Assembly (NCBI GenBank): GCA_964542255.1
Contig: CAZITV010000014.1
Coordinates: 1-31,195, forward strand
Direction of reading: 5' to 3'
DNA from: CAYMSF01 sp964542255
GTDB lineage: Bacteria; Verrucomicrobiota; Lentisphaeria; Victivallales; Victivallaceae
DNA: 31,195 nucleotides
This document shows, piece after piece, positions 23,616-31,195 of the stretch (its first letter is position 1; every line of letters begins with the position of its first letter). A model generated the notes under the pieces. The model had not been told where the DNA came from and did not search any database. It saw nothing but the letters and a program-made list of their open reading frames with translations. The position numbers and the translations under genes were made by a program.

Positions 23616-25454
23616 TTATTTTCTGCCAAATCGTTTTTCCAATTCATTAACTGAAATGTTGATGATTGTCGGCCGTCCGTGCGGACAGGAAAACGGCAAT
23701 TCGCATTTTGCCATTTGCCGGATTAATTGTTCTGCTTCAGTGATATTCAACCGGTCATTAGCTTTAACCGCGGCTTTACATGCGGCGCCGGCGAGGATTT
23801 CCAGTTTGTTTTTTTTGGTAGTGCCATTATCTTCAGTCATTTCCGATATAATTTCCGCGAGCATGCCTTCGAGATTTTCCTGACGCAGCGCTGCCGGAAT
23901 TGAGCATACCATAACACTGTTGCCACTGATTGCTTCAATTTCGAATCCGGCAGTCTTAAATAATTCATAATTTTTGGCTATGAACGCGGCATCTGATTTG
24001 GATAGCTCAATCGTAACCGGCAGTAAAAGTTTTTGTGCGGGATTGGCCTCAGAAACACCCTTTAACAGCAATTCAAACATCACCCGTTCATGCGCCGCGT
24101 GCTGATCAATAATCATCAACCCGGTATTGTCCGCGGCAAGAATATAGGTGTCATTTAAAAAACCAATAATACGAATCAACCCGCTGCCGGGCAGTTCCAG
24201 ACGTTCACTGCGGAAACCTGTATCCGGTGCCGCCGCAGGTTTAACCAGCGCAGCCGGTATGGCTGTATTAACCCTCGGCCGAACCACATTGGAGGGAAAA
24301 CCTTTGCTAACACTATCCGGTTCCTGCTCAAACGCCGGTTCAGGTGCAGCATTGTACGCAATGCCTAAATCGGGCGTTATTTGACTGTTTATCGGGTAGC
24401 TGACATTGATGCTGTCCAGCATTCCCTGCAGCGAATTTTCAGGTTTAATCGTCAGCGATGGACGTATTGATTGCCGCAATGCAGTACGAATTGATTCGGC
24501 AACTGCCGCGCTAAGCGTGCGTTCCTGACTAAATCTTACTTCACGCTTTGCCGGATGCACATTGACATCAACTGATTCCGGCGCTACAGAGAGAAACAAT
24601 ACCACCGGCGGAAACCTGCCCCGCTCAACCATACTGCTGTAACCATCACGGATGCCGTTGTAAACCGCTAATGATTCTACGCCGCGGCCATTGACAAACG
24701 TACGCTGCTCCCGGCGGGAGGTGCGGGTAAAGCCATGTGTTGCCGCGAAACCATGAATTTTGCATTCATTGGCGGCGAATGCGACTGGCAGTAATGCCGC
24801 CGCATAGCTTTTGCCGAAGAAACAATTTAAGCGCGGCAGGGGTGTTTCTGAAGCGGGAGAAAAAAATATTTCTTTGCCATCCATCTGTAAACTGAATGCG
24901 ATGCCCGGATATGGCAAAGCAAGCATATAGAGCATTTCTTGAATGTGTTTTTCTTCAGTGGCTTCAGATTTTAAAAATTTTTTTCTTGCCGGGGTATTAT
25001 AAAACAGGTCTCTTACTGTAATTTCTGTACCCGGGGCGCATCCGGTTGGCGCGGCGCTGATAAAGCGGCCGCCGTCAACGATAACTTCGCTGCCTTCAAA
25101 CGCGTCACGGGTTCTGGTTTTTAAACGAAACCGTGAAACTGCGGCGATACTTGGGAGTGCTTCGCCGCGGAAACCGAGCGAGGTAATTTGTTCGATATCT
25201 TTTTCTTTGCTGATTTTACTGGTGGCGTGCTGTTCCAGACATAATAACGCATCGTCACTATCCATACCGCTGCCGTCATCAGCAACCCGGATTAATTTGA
25301 TACCGCAGCGTTCAATCTCAACTTTGATTACGGTGGCGCCGGCATCAATGGCATTTTCCACCAATTCTTTGACAACGGACGCTGGACGTTCGATAACTTC
25401 GCCCGCAGCAATCCGGTTGCTGATATTTTCCGGCAAAACTCTAATCTTGCTCAT
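23616..25454 (-). CDS. mutL: DNA mismatch repair protein MutL
   Basis: A 612-residue protein. The GHKL ATPase half (about 1-330) shows ELVENAIDAGA, DDGSGMD, EQHATSKI and LGFRGEALPSIAAVS. A Pro/Ala-rich linker (about 345-425) follows, then the dimerisation domain. That domain holds DQHAAHERVMFE from D450, the DQHA-x2-E-x4-E endonuclease motif, along with ACKAAVKANDRL and CPHGRPT, which help bind the metal. This is therefore the nicking type of MutL used in bacteria without MutH, acting with MutS to open the new strand. AGGA precedes the ATG. It starts 11 bases after the TPR gene, so the two are probably co-transcribed. Confidence 0.97.
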   Translation of the reverse strand: MSKIRVLPENISNRIAAGEVIERPASVVKELVENAIDAGATVIKVEIERCGIKLIRVADDGSGMDSDDALLCLEQHATSKISKEKDIEQITSLGFRGEALPSIAAVSRFRLKTRTRDAFEGSEVIVDGGRFISAAPTGCAPGTEITVRDLFYNTPARKKFLKSEATEEKHIQEMLYMLALPYPGIAFSLQMDGKEIFFSPASETPLPRLNCFFGKSYAAALLPVAFAANECKIHGFAATHGFTRTSRREQRTFVNGRGVESLAVYNGIRDGYSSMVERGRFPPVVLFLSVAPESVDVNVHPAKREVRFSQERTLSAAVAESIRTALRQSIRPSLTIKPENSLQGMLDSINVSYPINSQITPDLGIAYNAAPEPAFEQEPDSVSKGFPSNVVRPRVNTAIPAALVKPAAAPDTGFRSERLELPGSGLIRIIGFLNDTYILAADNTGLMIIDQHAAHERVMFELLLKGVSEANPAQKLLLPVTIELSKSDAAFIAKNYELFKTAGFEIEAISGNSVMVCSIPAALRQENLEGMLAEIISEMTEDNGTTKKNKLEILAGAACKAAVKANDRLNITEAEQLIRQMAKCELPFSCPHGRPTIINISVNELEKRFGRK

Positions 25455-25465
25455 ACTGAACTGTC

Positions 25466-26212
25466 CTACCGGCCGGGTTGTTCCAGCGCGCTCTTCTTGC
25501 GGTTGGTGACGTCTTCGATAATCCGCTTGAATTCAGGTTCTTCACGAATATTATTTAAGGTTGGGTCGTAGGAAATTGGGACAATTTGTTCGCCCAGCCG
25601 CTGAAAAGCTTTTTTAAAGTATTTAATGGATTTTTCCTTATCTCCGGTAACGGAATACATTCCGGAGAGATTAAGCGCGATAAAGGGTGATTCCGGGTCG
25701 AGTCCTGCGGCGATATTCATACTTTTTATGGCCTCGTCAAATTTGTTCTGTTTAGCCATAGTTTGACCTAGGTTGTTGTAAACATGGGCATCTTTGCCGT
25801 TCAGTTCACTTTGACGGCGGAATACTGCCTCGGCCTGGGAATATTTTTTATCGTTATAAAGAATCCGTCCCAATAGTGCCAGCGCGGCATAATTGTCGGG
25901 TTCAAAAATTAAAACTGTTTTAATATAATTTTCTGCCGCGTTGACGTTGCCGGCGGCCATCTCAGCGTATGCTTTATTCAGCAATATCTGCATTTCTGAT
26001 TGTTCGTTGACTTTCAGTTTAACCTGATGCGGAACTGTTTTTTTCTCAACTTTACTATGACTATATGGGTCAGACATCGGCTGTTCCGCAATAGCGAGTC
26101 CACTGGCTTCACCGCGTTCAGTCTGCTTGATAATTCTGGAGTTGATGACGACGATGGTCAACAGTACGACTATGGTCAGCGCGATTAACAGTAATATTAA
26201 ATTTTTATTCAT
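25466..26212 (-). CDS. Membrane-anchored TPR protein
   Basis: A 248-residue protein with one N-terminal transmembrane helix (NLILLLIALTIVVLLTIVVI). A polar linker follows, then tandem TPR units at about 75-215 (NKAYAEMAAGNVNAAENYIK, LGRILYNDKKYSQAEAVFRR, YNNLGQTMAKQNKFDEAIKS, LNLSGMYSVTGDKEKSIKYF). The arrangement suggests an adaptor for other proteins, on the periplasmic side if the helix is an uncleaved signal. I see no strong ribosome binding site; the start is chosen because the helix begins there. It lies just upstream of mutL and is probably in one operon with it, but a functional link is not evident. Confidence 0.8.
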   Translation of the reverse strand: MNKNLILLLIALTIVVLLTIVVINSRIIKQTERGEASGLAIAEQPMSDPYSHSKVEKKTVPHQVKLKVNEQSEMQILLNKAYAEMAAGNVNAAENYIKTVLIFEPDNYAALALLGRILYNDKKYSQAEAVFRRQSELNGKDAHVYNNLGQTMAKQNKFDEAIKSMNIAAGLDPESPFIALNLSGMYSVTGDKEKSIKYFKKAFQRLGEQIVPISYDPTLNNIREEPEFKRIIEDVTNRKKSALEQPGR

Positions 26213-26335
26213 TAATTATGCCTGTTCATAGTGATTTTTAAATACTCAGCGGGAAATTGCTGCCAACTCAATAAATTTTGCCACTGACCCGATTAACTAA
26301 TATCTTCCAAATTTGCATCTAATACCAATTTGCTT

Positions 26336-26431
26336 TCATTGATAGACAAACGATTGACCTTTGGCACCGATTTTTGCCATAAATCCTCGTACGATATTTA
26401 TATCGCCCTGCGGTTTATAACCAAAATCCAT
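26336..26431 (-). CDS. Possible 31-residue small ORF, unknown
   Basis: On the minus strand an ATG with AGGA eight bases upstream opens 31 codons and ends in TGA. The peptide has a KPQGDINIVRGF segment and no membrane helix or recognisable domain. It lies in the 278-base gap between the ABC ATPase gene and the TPR gene, reading in the same direction. It may be chance or the remnant of a longer gene. Confidence 0.2.
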   Translation of the reverse strand: MDFGYKPQGDINIVRGFMAKIGAKGQSFVYQ

Positions 26432-26490
26432 CGCCAAATTCCTAATCGTTATTGTCTATGACTGATCGCTCATTGGTATAACAAGATACT

Positions 26491-27489
26491 TCACTTTTGC
26501 GTTATATGCCAACAACGATAAAAATGTTTTTCATTGATTTTTTGCCATTCCGGCACTTTTTCTGCACAAAGCTGCTGTTCTGCCGGCCCCAGCGTGCTGC
26601 AGTGCTGACAACGGCCGTAAAACCGGCAGCCGGGCGGATAATTTGCCGGAGACGGCACCGTTCCGGGAATCGTATTAAGCGTCTTTTCGTGATGATGAAT
26701 TCTCGGCACGGCATTCAATAACGCGCGGGTATAATGATGCACCGGGTTATTAATAAGCTCTGCGGTTGGCGCGGATTCCACCATATGACCGGCATACATG
26801 ACCGCAACTCGCTGCGCGGTTTCGGCGACTATGCCGAGATTGTGCGTAACCAGAATAATTGCCATGTTGCGCTGGCGGCGGATTTCATTGAGCAGTTCCA
26901 GAATTTGCGCTTGTACCGTAACATCCAGCGCTGTCGTCGGTTCATCCGCAACCAGCAGCACCGGATTGCCGGCCAAAGCCATCGCAATCATGATGCGCTG
27001 CTGCATCCCGCCGCTCATTTCATGGGGATAGCATTTAATGCGCTGTTCCGGGGCAGGAATACCCACCCGGCGCAATAGTTCGATAACTTGTTCCTCCAAA
27101 TTTTCCGGATTTTTTTGATGAAGAGCTACCGCTTCGGCGATTTGGTCGCCGACGCGAAAAACCGGATTTAGAGAAACTGAGGGTTCCTGGAAAATATATC
27201 CGATACCGCCACCGCGGATGTCGCGCAGTTGCCGCGGTGATGCCAGCAATGGTTCATAGACCTCGTTACGATGGCGGAAGATGATTTTGCCTGAAGTAAA
27301 TCTGGTTTGATGCGCTGGCAACAGTTTTGCCAGCGACATACAGGTTACGCTTTTGCCGCAGCCGCTTTCACCGACCAGCGCCAGCACTTCGCCGGGCTCG
27401 ACTGAAAAAGAGACATCGCTAACGACCGGCACCCAGCTGCCGCCGGTACGGAATTCTACCGTCAAATTACTAACTTCCAGTAGTGGCAT
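26491..27489 (-). CDS. OppD/DppD-family peptide ABC transporter ATP-binding protein
   Basis: A 332-residue ATPase of the oligopeptide/dipeptide import family. Walker A is GESGCGKS (40-47), the Q-loop is FQEP (100-103), the signature is MSGGMQQR (158-165), Walker B is LLVADEP (178-184), and the H-loop is in VTHNLG. The C-terminal extension has the family pattern HHYTRALLNAVP, then PGCRFYGRCQHC and later Cys. It would energise uptake of peptides or similar solutes from the cytosolic face. GGAG precedes the ATG. No partner ATPase, permease or binding protein is adjacent: the tpiA terminator lies upstream and a gene-poor gap downstream. Its partners must be elsewhere, and the substrate is unknown. 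Confidence 0.9.
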   Translation of the reverse strand: MPLLEVSNLTVEFRTGGSWVPVVSDVSFSVEPGEVLALVGESGCGKSVTCMSLAKLLPAHQTRFTSGKIIFRHRNEVYEPLLASPRQLRDIRGGGIGYIFQEPSVSLNPVFRVGDQIAEAVALHQKNPENLEEQVIELLRRVGIPAPEQRIKCYPHEMSGGMQQRIMIAMALAGNPVLLVADEPTTALDVTVQAQILELLNEIRRQRNMAIILVTHNLGIVAETAQRVAVMYAGHMVESAPTAELINNPVHHYTRALLNAVPRIHHHEKTLNTIPGTVPSPANYPPGCRFYGRCQHCSTLGPAEQQLCAEKVPEWQKINEKHFYRCWHITQK

Positions 27490-27570
27490 CTTACCGCTCC
27501 GTTGCTGAGCAAACCATTCAATCCATCGATACCAAAGCTTTAACTGCCTTGTAATTGCAAATTCAGCACA

Positions 27571-27602
27571 AAAGTCCGCCCCCTGTTTAATAAGGGGCGG
27601 TC
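27571..27602 (-). terminator. Terminator after tpiA
   Basis: On the minus strand CCGCCCC (27600-27594) pairs with GGGGCGG (27582-27576), a seven-pair GC stem with an 11-base loop. ACTTTT follows at 27575-27570. The short T-tract makes it moderate, but position and stem fit the end of the glycolytic transcript, and it isolates the ABC ATPase gene. Confidence 0.7.
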
Positions 27603-27617
27603 AATCCTGCTGAAAAC

Positions 27618-28376
27618 TTATTTGGCAGCGTTAGCGATTAATTCTGCGAAACTATCCGCTTTCAAGCTGGCTCCGCCAATCAAACCGCCGTCAATATTGG
27701 GTTTGGCAACCAAATCCGCGGCATTAGCAGCGTTCATGCTGCCGCCATATTGAATTCTAACTTTTTCCGCAGTTTCTTTGCCGAACATATCGGTGAGCTG
27801 CTCTCTGATATAGGCGTGTGTTAATTCCGCCATCTCCGGTGTCGCGGTCTTGCCGGTGCCAATCGCCCAAACCGGTTCGTAAGCGATGACAATGCCGTTC
27901 ATTTGTTCCGGAGTAATACCGCTAAGTCCGCCTTCGAGCTGAGTAAATAAAACTTTCTCTGTTTTGCCGCTTTCACGATCTTCAAGCAGTTCGCCAACAC
28001 ATACCATCGGTTTAAGTCCGGCGGCCAATGCGGCCTTTAGGCGCTTGTTGACGGTTTCGTCGGTTTCACCAAAATATTGCCGTCTTTCGCTATGTCCGAT
28101 AATAACGTATTCAACACCGAGTTCTTTCAGCATTGCCGCGGAAATTTCTCCAGTGAAAGCGCCGTTTTCTGCCCAGTGAATGTTCTGTGCGCCAACTTTG
28201 ACATTGGATCCGGCGGCGGCTTTGACCGCAGCGCAGATTGAGGTGAACGGCGGACAGACCACGACTTCCACGGTGGAACAGCAGACCTTGGCTTTCAGTT
28301 CTTCGACCAAGCTGGCCGCTTCGGCAGCGGTTTTGTTCATCTTCCAATTGCCGGCGATAATAGTTTTTCTTGCCAT
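27618..28376 (-). CDS. tpiA: Triosephosphate isomerase
   Basis: A 252-residue cytosolic barrel enzyme that interconverts dihydroxyacetone phosphate and glyceraldehyde 3-phosphate. The substrate Lys12 is in GNWKMN, the electrophile His95 in IIGHSERR, the base Glu168 in AYEPVWAIGTG, and the phosphate loop residues in YGGSMN and GLIGGASL. Length is typical. It follows pgk by 35 bases on the same strand and is probably co-transcribed with it. GGAG is 11 bases before the ATG, slightly far, and an AGTATT/AATACT inverted repeat lies between them. Confidence 0.98.
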   Translation of the reverse strand: MARKTIIAGNWKMNKTAAEAASLVEELKAKVCCSTVEVVVCPPFTSICAAVKAAAGSNVKVGAQNIHWAENGAFTGEISAAMLKELGVEYVIIGHSERRQYFGETDETVNKRLKAALAAGLKPMVCVGELLEDRESGKTEKVLFTQLEGGLSGITPEQMNGIVIAYEPVWAIGTGKTATPEMAELTHAYIREQLTDMFGKETAEKVRIQYGGSMNAANAADLVAKPNIDGGLIGGASLKADSFAELIANAAK

Positions 28377-28411
28377 AGTATTTAATACTCCGTAATGATT
28401 AATAGATTGAA

Positions 28412-29635
28412 TTAATTTGCATCCGCGAGGACTGCGACGCCGGGCAGGGTTTTGCCTTCGAGAAACTCGAGTGAAGCGCCGCCGCCGGTGGAAATATGCG
28501 ACATTTTGTCTGCCAAACCAGACTGATTAACCGCCGAAACTGAATCACCGCCGCCGATAATGCTCACGCTGCCGCTCTCCGCGACCGCTTTACAAATTGA
28601 CATAGTGCCGGCAGCAAATGAGGGCATTTCAAAACAACCCATCGGGCCGTTCCAGACAACAGTTTTGGCTCCGGCAATCTCTTTGCTGTAGATGGCGATG
28701 GTTTGCGGTCCGATGTCAAGCGCCATCCAGCCGGATTCAATGTCGTTGCCGACAATCCGGGTATTAGCGCCGTTATCGAATTTGTCGGCGATAACGTTAT
28801 CCACCGGTAACAAAAATTTCACCTTTTTCTCTTCAGCTTTCTTCAACGTGGCTTTGGCCGTTTCCAGCAGTTCTTCTTCGCAGAGAGAATTGCCGATATT
28901 ATGTCCAAGCGATTTCAGAAAAGTGTATGCCATGCCGCCGCCAATCAGAATAGTGTCAACTTTTTCCATCAGCGATGAGAGCACTTCCAGTTTGCCGGAA
29001 ACTTTGGCGCCGCCAATAATGGCAACAAACGGACGTTCAGGATGCGCAACCGCTTTACCGAGATACTGCAGCTCTTTGTCCATCAGGAAACCGGCAACAC
29101 AATTCTGTCTATCCATAAATTCGGTAATAACCGCTGTTGAAGCGTGAGCACGGTGCGCCGTACCAAAGGCATCGTTGACATAAACATTGCCCAGCTTTGC
29201 CAATTCCTTGGCAAAACCACGCATTTTTTGTTTATCTTCATCCGTCTTGGTTTTCATATCCTCTTCTTTGTGGAAACGGGTATTTTCACAAACCATGATT
29301 TCGCCCGGCTTCAACGCTGCTGCCTGCGCCACCACTGCATCACCGATGCAATCTGCCGCAAATTTAACTTCTTTGCCCAGCAGTTTGCTCAGATGTTCAG
29401 CCGTCGGTTTGAGCGAATACTCCAGCGCCACCTGACCGTCCGGACGGCCAAGATGAGAAAGCAGCACCAAAGCGGCGCCCTGCTCTAAAATGTATTTTAT
29501 TGATGGTATTGCCGCGGTGATTCTGGTATCATCGCCAACAACTCCGTTTTTTACTGGAACGTTAAAATCTACGCGCATGACAACGCGTTTTCCGTTGAGA
29601 CTGATGTCCTTGATGGTCTTCTTGTGGATATTCAT
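28412..29635 (-). CDS. pgk: Phosphoglycerate kinase
   Basis: A 407-residue monomeric two-lobed kinase. It makes ATP and 3-phosphoglycerate from 1,3-bisphosphoglycerate. The N-lobe substrate site is seen in MRVDFNVP, DDTRI, LLSHLGRP and the later NDAFGTAHRAHAS. The hinge and nucleotide lobe are seen in GGAKVSGKLEVL, VWNGPMGCFE and GGGDSVSAV. Length is near the family norm. GGGAGGT precedes the ATG closely. It is downstream of gapA but separated from it by two terminator-like hairpins, so gapA and pgk-tpiA may be expressed at different levels. Confidence 0.98.
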   Translation of the reverse strand: MNIHKKTIKDISLNGKRVVMRVDFNVPVKNGVVGDDTRITAAIPSIKYILEQGAALVLLSHLGRPDGQVALEYSLKPTAEHLSKLLGKEVKFAADCIGDAVVAQAAALKPGEIMVCENTRFHKEEDMKTKTDEDKQKMRGFAKELAKLGNVYVNDAFGTAHRAHASTAVITEFMDRQNCVAGFLMDKELQYLGKAVAHPERPFVAIIGGAKVSGKLEVLSSLMEKVDTILIGGGMAYTFLKSLGHNIGNSLCEEELLETAKATLKKAEEKKVKFLLPVDNVIADKFDNGANTRIVGNDIESGWMALDIGPQTIAIYSKEIAGAKTVVWNGPMGCFEMPSFAAGTMSICKAVAESGSVSIIGGGDSVSAVNQSGLADKMSHISTGGGASLEFLEGKTLPGVAVLADAN

Positions 29636-29663
29636 CGGATTACCTCCCCTGTTTCTATTAGTT

Positions 29664-29699
29664 AAAAAACCCGAAGCAGCTCAAAAGCAGCTCCGGGTT
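29664..29699 (-). terminator. Second terminator-like hairpin between gapA and pgk
   Basis: On the minus strand AACCCG (29699-29694) pairs with CGGGTT (29673-29668), extended inward by GAGC with GCT and a wobble pair. Six T lie at the end (29669-29664). The hairpin ends only 28 bases before the pgk start. Confidence 0.7.
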
Positions 29700-29714
29700 A
29701 TCATTTAAGGTCAT

Positions 29715-29745
29715 AAAACCGCGACCGCGCATTTGCCGGCCGCGG
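29715..29745 (-). terminator. First terminator-like hairpin after gapA
   Basis: On the minus strand CCGCGGCCG (29745-29737) pairs with CGGTCGCGG (29727-29719), nine pairs with one G-U, then TTTT (29718-29715). It begins eight bases after the gapA stop codon. Confidence 0.7.
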
Positions 29746-29753
29746 AAATTTTA

Positions 29754-30755
29754 TTACAATGTTGCCATGTAGCAAATCAGGTCAACAACCTTGTTAGAAT
29801 AACCCCATTCATTGTCGTACCAGGAAACAACTTTGACGAAATTGTCATTCAAAGAGATACCGGCTTTCGCATCAAAAATGGAAGTTCTGGCATCATGAAC
29901 GAAATCCTGTGAAACAACTTCTTCTTCGGTGTAACCGAGAACGCCCTTGAGTTCGCCTTCAGAAGCTTCTTTCATCGCTTCGCAAATCGCCTTGTAGCTG
30001 GCGCCTTTTTCCAGACGGCAGGTCAAGTCAACCGCGGAAACGTCAGCGGTCGGAACACGGAACGCCATACCGGTAAGTTTGCCTTTCAGCGCCGGAATAA
30101 CTACACCAACCGCTTTGGCAGCGCCGGTAGAGGACGGGATAATATTGCAGAGCGCCGCACGGCCGCCGCGCCAATCTTTGTTGGACGGGCCGTCAACAGT
30201 CTTCTGGGTAGCGGTGGTGGCATGAACAGTCGTCATCAAGCCTTCAACGATACCAAATTTATCATTCAACACCTTGGCAATCGGCGCCAGGCAGTTGGTG
30301 GTGCAGGATGCGTTGGAAACAATATGCATATCTTTGGTCAATGACTTATGATTGACGCCCATTACGAACATCGGAGTATCATCTTTGGACGGGGCAGACA
30401 GGATAACTTTCTTCGCGCCAGCCTTCAAATGCATTTCGGCTTTATCCTTGGAGAGGAACAAACCGGTAGATTCAACCACATAATCAGCGCCAACTTCGCC
30501 CCATTTCAACTGGGTCGGATCTTTTTCAGCGGTAACACGGATTTTCTTGCCGTTAACGACAAGCTGTCCATCCTGTACTGCAATTTGACCTTCGAATTTG
30601 CCGTGTACTGAATCGTAGCGCAGCTGGTAGGCGATATAATCAACTTCCATCAAGTCGTTAATCGCAACAACTTCTACATCTTTCCGTTCCAGAGCGGCGC
30701 GGAAAACCAGACGACCGATTCGGCCGAACCCGTTAATACCAATTTTTACTGCCAT
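29754..30755 (-). CDS. gapA: Glyceraldehyde-3-phosphate dehydrogenase
   Basis: A 333-residue cytosolic tetramer-type enzyme. It oxidises glyceraldehyde 3-phosphate to 1,3-bisphosphoglycerate. The N-terminal Rossmann fold begins KIGINGFGRIGR; the Asp in AINDL marks NAD preference. The catalytic Cys151 is in SNASCTTNC, with its His partner in the usual following segment (TTVHATTATQ). The C-terminal end SWYDNEWGYSNKVVDL is characteristic. AGGAAA is placed before the ATG. It is first in the glycolytic cluster, with a good promoter upstream. Confidence 0.98.
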   Translation of the reverse strand: MAVKIGINGFGRIGRLVFRAALERKDVEVVAINDLMEVDYIAYQLRYDSVHGKFEGQIAVQDGQLVVNGKKIRVTAEKDPTQLKWGEVGADYVVESTGLFLSKDKAEMHLKAGAKKVILSAPSKDDTPMFVMGVNHKSLTKDMHIVSNASCTTNCLAPIAKVLNDKFGIVEGLMTTVHATTATQKTVDGPSNKDWRGGRAALCNIIPSSTGAAKAVGVVIPALKGKLTGMAFRVPTADVSAVDLTCRLEKGASYKAICEAMKEASEGELKGVLGYTEEEVVSQDFVHDARTSIFDAKAGISLNDNFVKVVSWYDNEWGYSNKVVDLICYMATL

Positions 30756-31195
30756 GTTCCATTTCCTTTTGTTTTAGTTTTTGGAATTATTAGCTATTTA
30801 AAACAACAAAATTTCACAGGATAACCCTGATTAAATTAAGATTCTAATAACATCATCACAAGGAACTCAGGGAAACATTAATATAATACAAAATAATATT
30901 AAGTCAATCCGCAGATTTTTAAAATTTTTATTTATCAATTAACGCAAAACCCTATAATTTCTTTGCGTTGCAAATTTTAATATACAAAAGATATAATGCA
31001 ATACATTTTAGTCACAGAATGCTCCGACCACACGGAAAATCAAGACATAATCAACTTGCATTCATCGTGAACACAAGGCATATTTTTCGATAAAAATGAT
31101 TAATCATGTATGAATTTTCACGATGTTTGTAGTCACCCACCCCCCGCTGGTATGACGGCGGGCATGATGAAGCCAAAACTGCGATGGATGCGAAT
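30756..31195. other. Upstream region of gapA
   Basis: 440 AT-rich bases with no credible gene. It holds the gapA promoter, listed separately, and an inverted repeat CATCGTGAA (31063-31071) / TTCACGATG (31117-31125). At the right edge a C-rich stretch (31137-31147) is followed by CCCGC/GCGGG pairing near 31144-31163. What lies beyond the edge is unknown. Confidence 0.5.
30880..30907 (-). promoter_or_regulatory. Candidate sigma-70 promoter for gapA
   Basis: On the minus strand TTGACT (30907-30902), a 16-base spacer and TATATT (30885-30880). Both hexamers match five of six consensus positions. Transcription would begin near 30873, leaving about 118 bases of leader. Confidence 0.6.

Noticed and set aside
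1..31195. CRISPR arrays, tRNA, rRNA and insertion sequences
   Set aside because: No regularly spaced repeats, no cloverleaf or rRNA-like segments, and no transposase-like protein were seen on either strand.

Overview
The window looks like a chromosomal stretch of a Gram-negative, probably anaerobic bacterium. Two proteins carry lipobox signal peptides, Shine-Dalgarno sites are common, and base composition is moderate and broadly even. The mix of genes (a CBM9-like lipoprotein, a lipoprotein resembling the SecD P1 head, paired GT-C-type membrane proteins, a MetF fused to a Cys-rich MTHFR C-terminal domain, and a lone large NRPS) suggests a Lentisphaerota/Victivallales-like member of the PVC group. 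That placement is inference from gene content; no rRNA or tRNA gene is visible. A 100-base N run (1490-1589) is a scaffold gap inside or at the 5' end of the first gene.

Layout. 102-1489 (-) is a secreted protein of unknown function truncated by the gap. 2021-2902 (+) is a HAD-family hydrolase. 3071-3433 (+) is a small Lys/Ala-rich exported protein followed by a clear terminator. 3535-7484 (+) is a two-gene operon of polytopic membrane proteins of the GT-C glycosyltransferase type. 10641-7646 (-) is a two-gene lipoprotein operon: a SecD-P1-head-like lipoprotein, then a CBM9-like lipoprotein. 11093-12598 (+) is the MetF/MTHFR-C fusion and 12761-14260 (+) is guaB. 22232-14934 (-) is a 2432-residue NRPS, followed 42 bases downstream by a PIN/NYN-type nuclease-like gene. 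22559-23578 (+) is a Sel1-repeat protein. 26212-23616 (-) is a TPR membrane protein followed by mutL. 27489-26491 (-) is a lone OppD/DppD-type ABC ATPase. 30755-27618 (-) is the glycolytic cluster gapA-pgk-tpiA, with a promoter upstream of gapA and hairpin terminators after gapA and tpiA.

How the genes relate. gapA, pgk and tpiA encode three lower-glycolysis steps in one direction, but two terminator-like hairpins separate gapA from pgk. guaB (GMP synthesis), mutL and the MetF fusion are housekeeping or one-carbon genes. The most unusual locus is the NRPS. Its order reads A-T-C, then a complete methionyl-tRNA-formyltransferase-like domain with an intact Asn/His/Asp triad, then the C-terminal half of a second condensation domain, then A-T-TE with a Cys in place of the TE nucleophile Ser. 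It predicts a short, possibly N-formylated dipeptide-like product. No carrier-protein activating enzyme, transporter or tailoring gene lies beside it.
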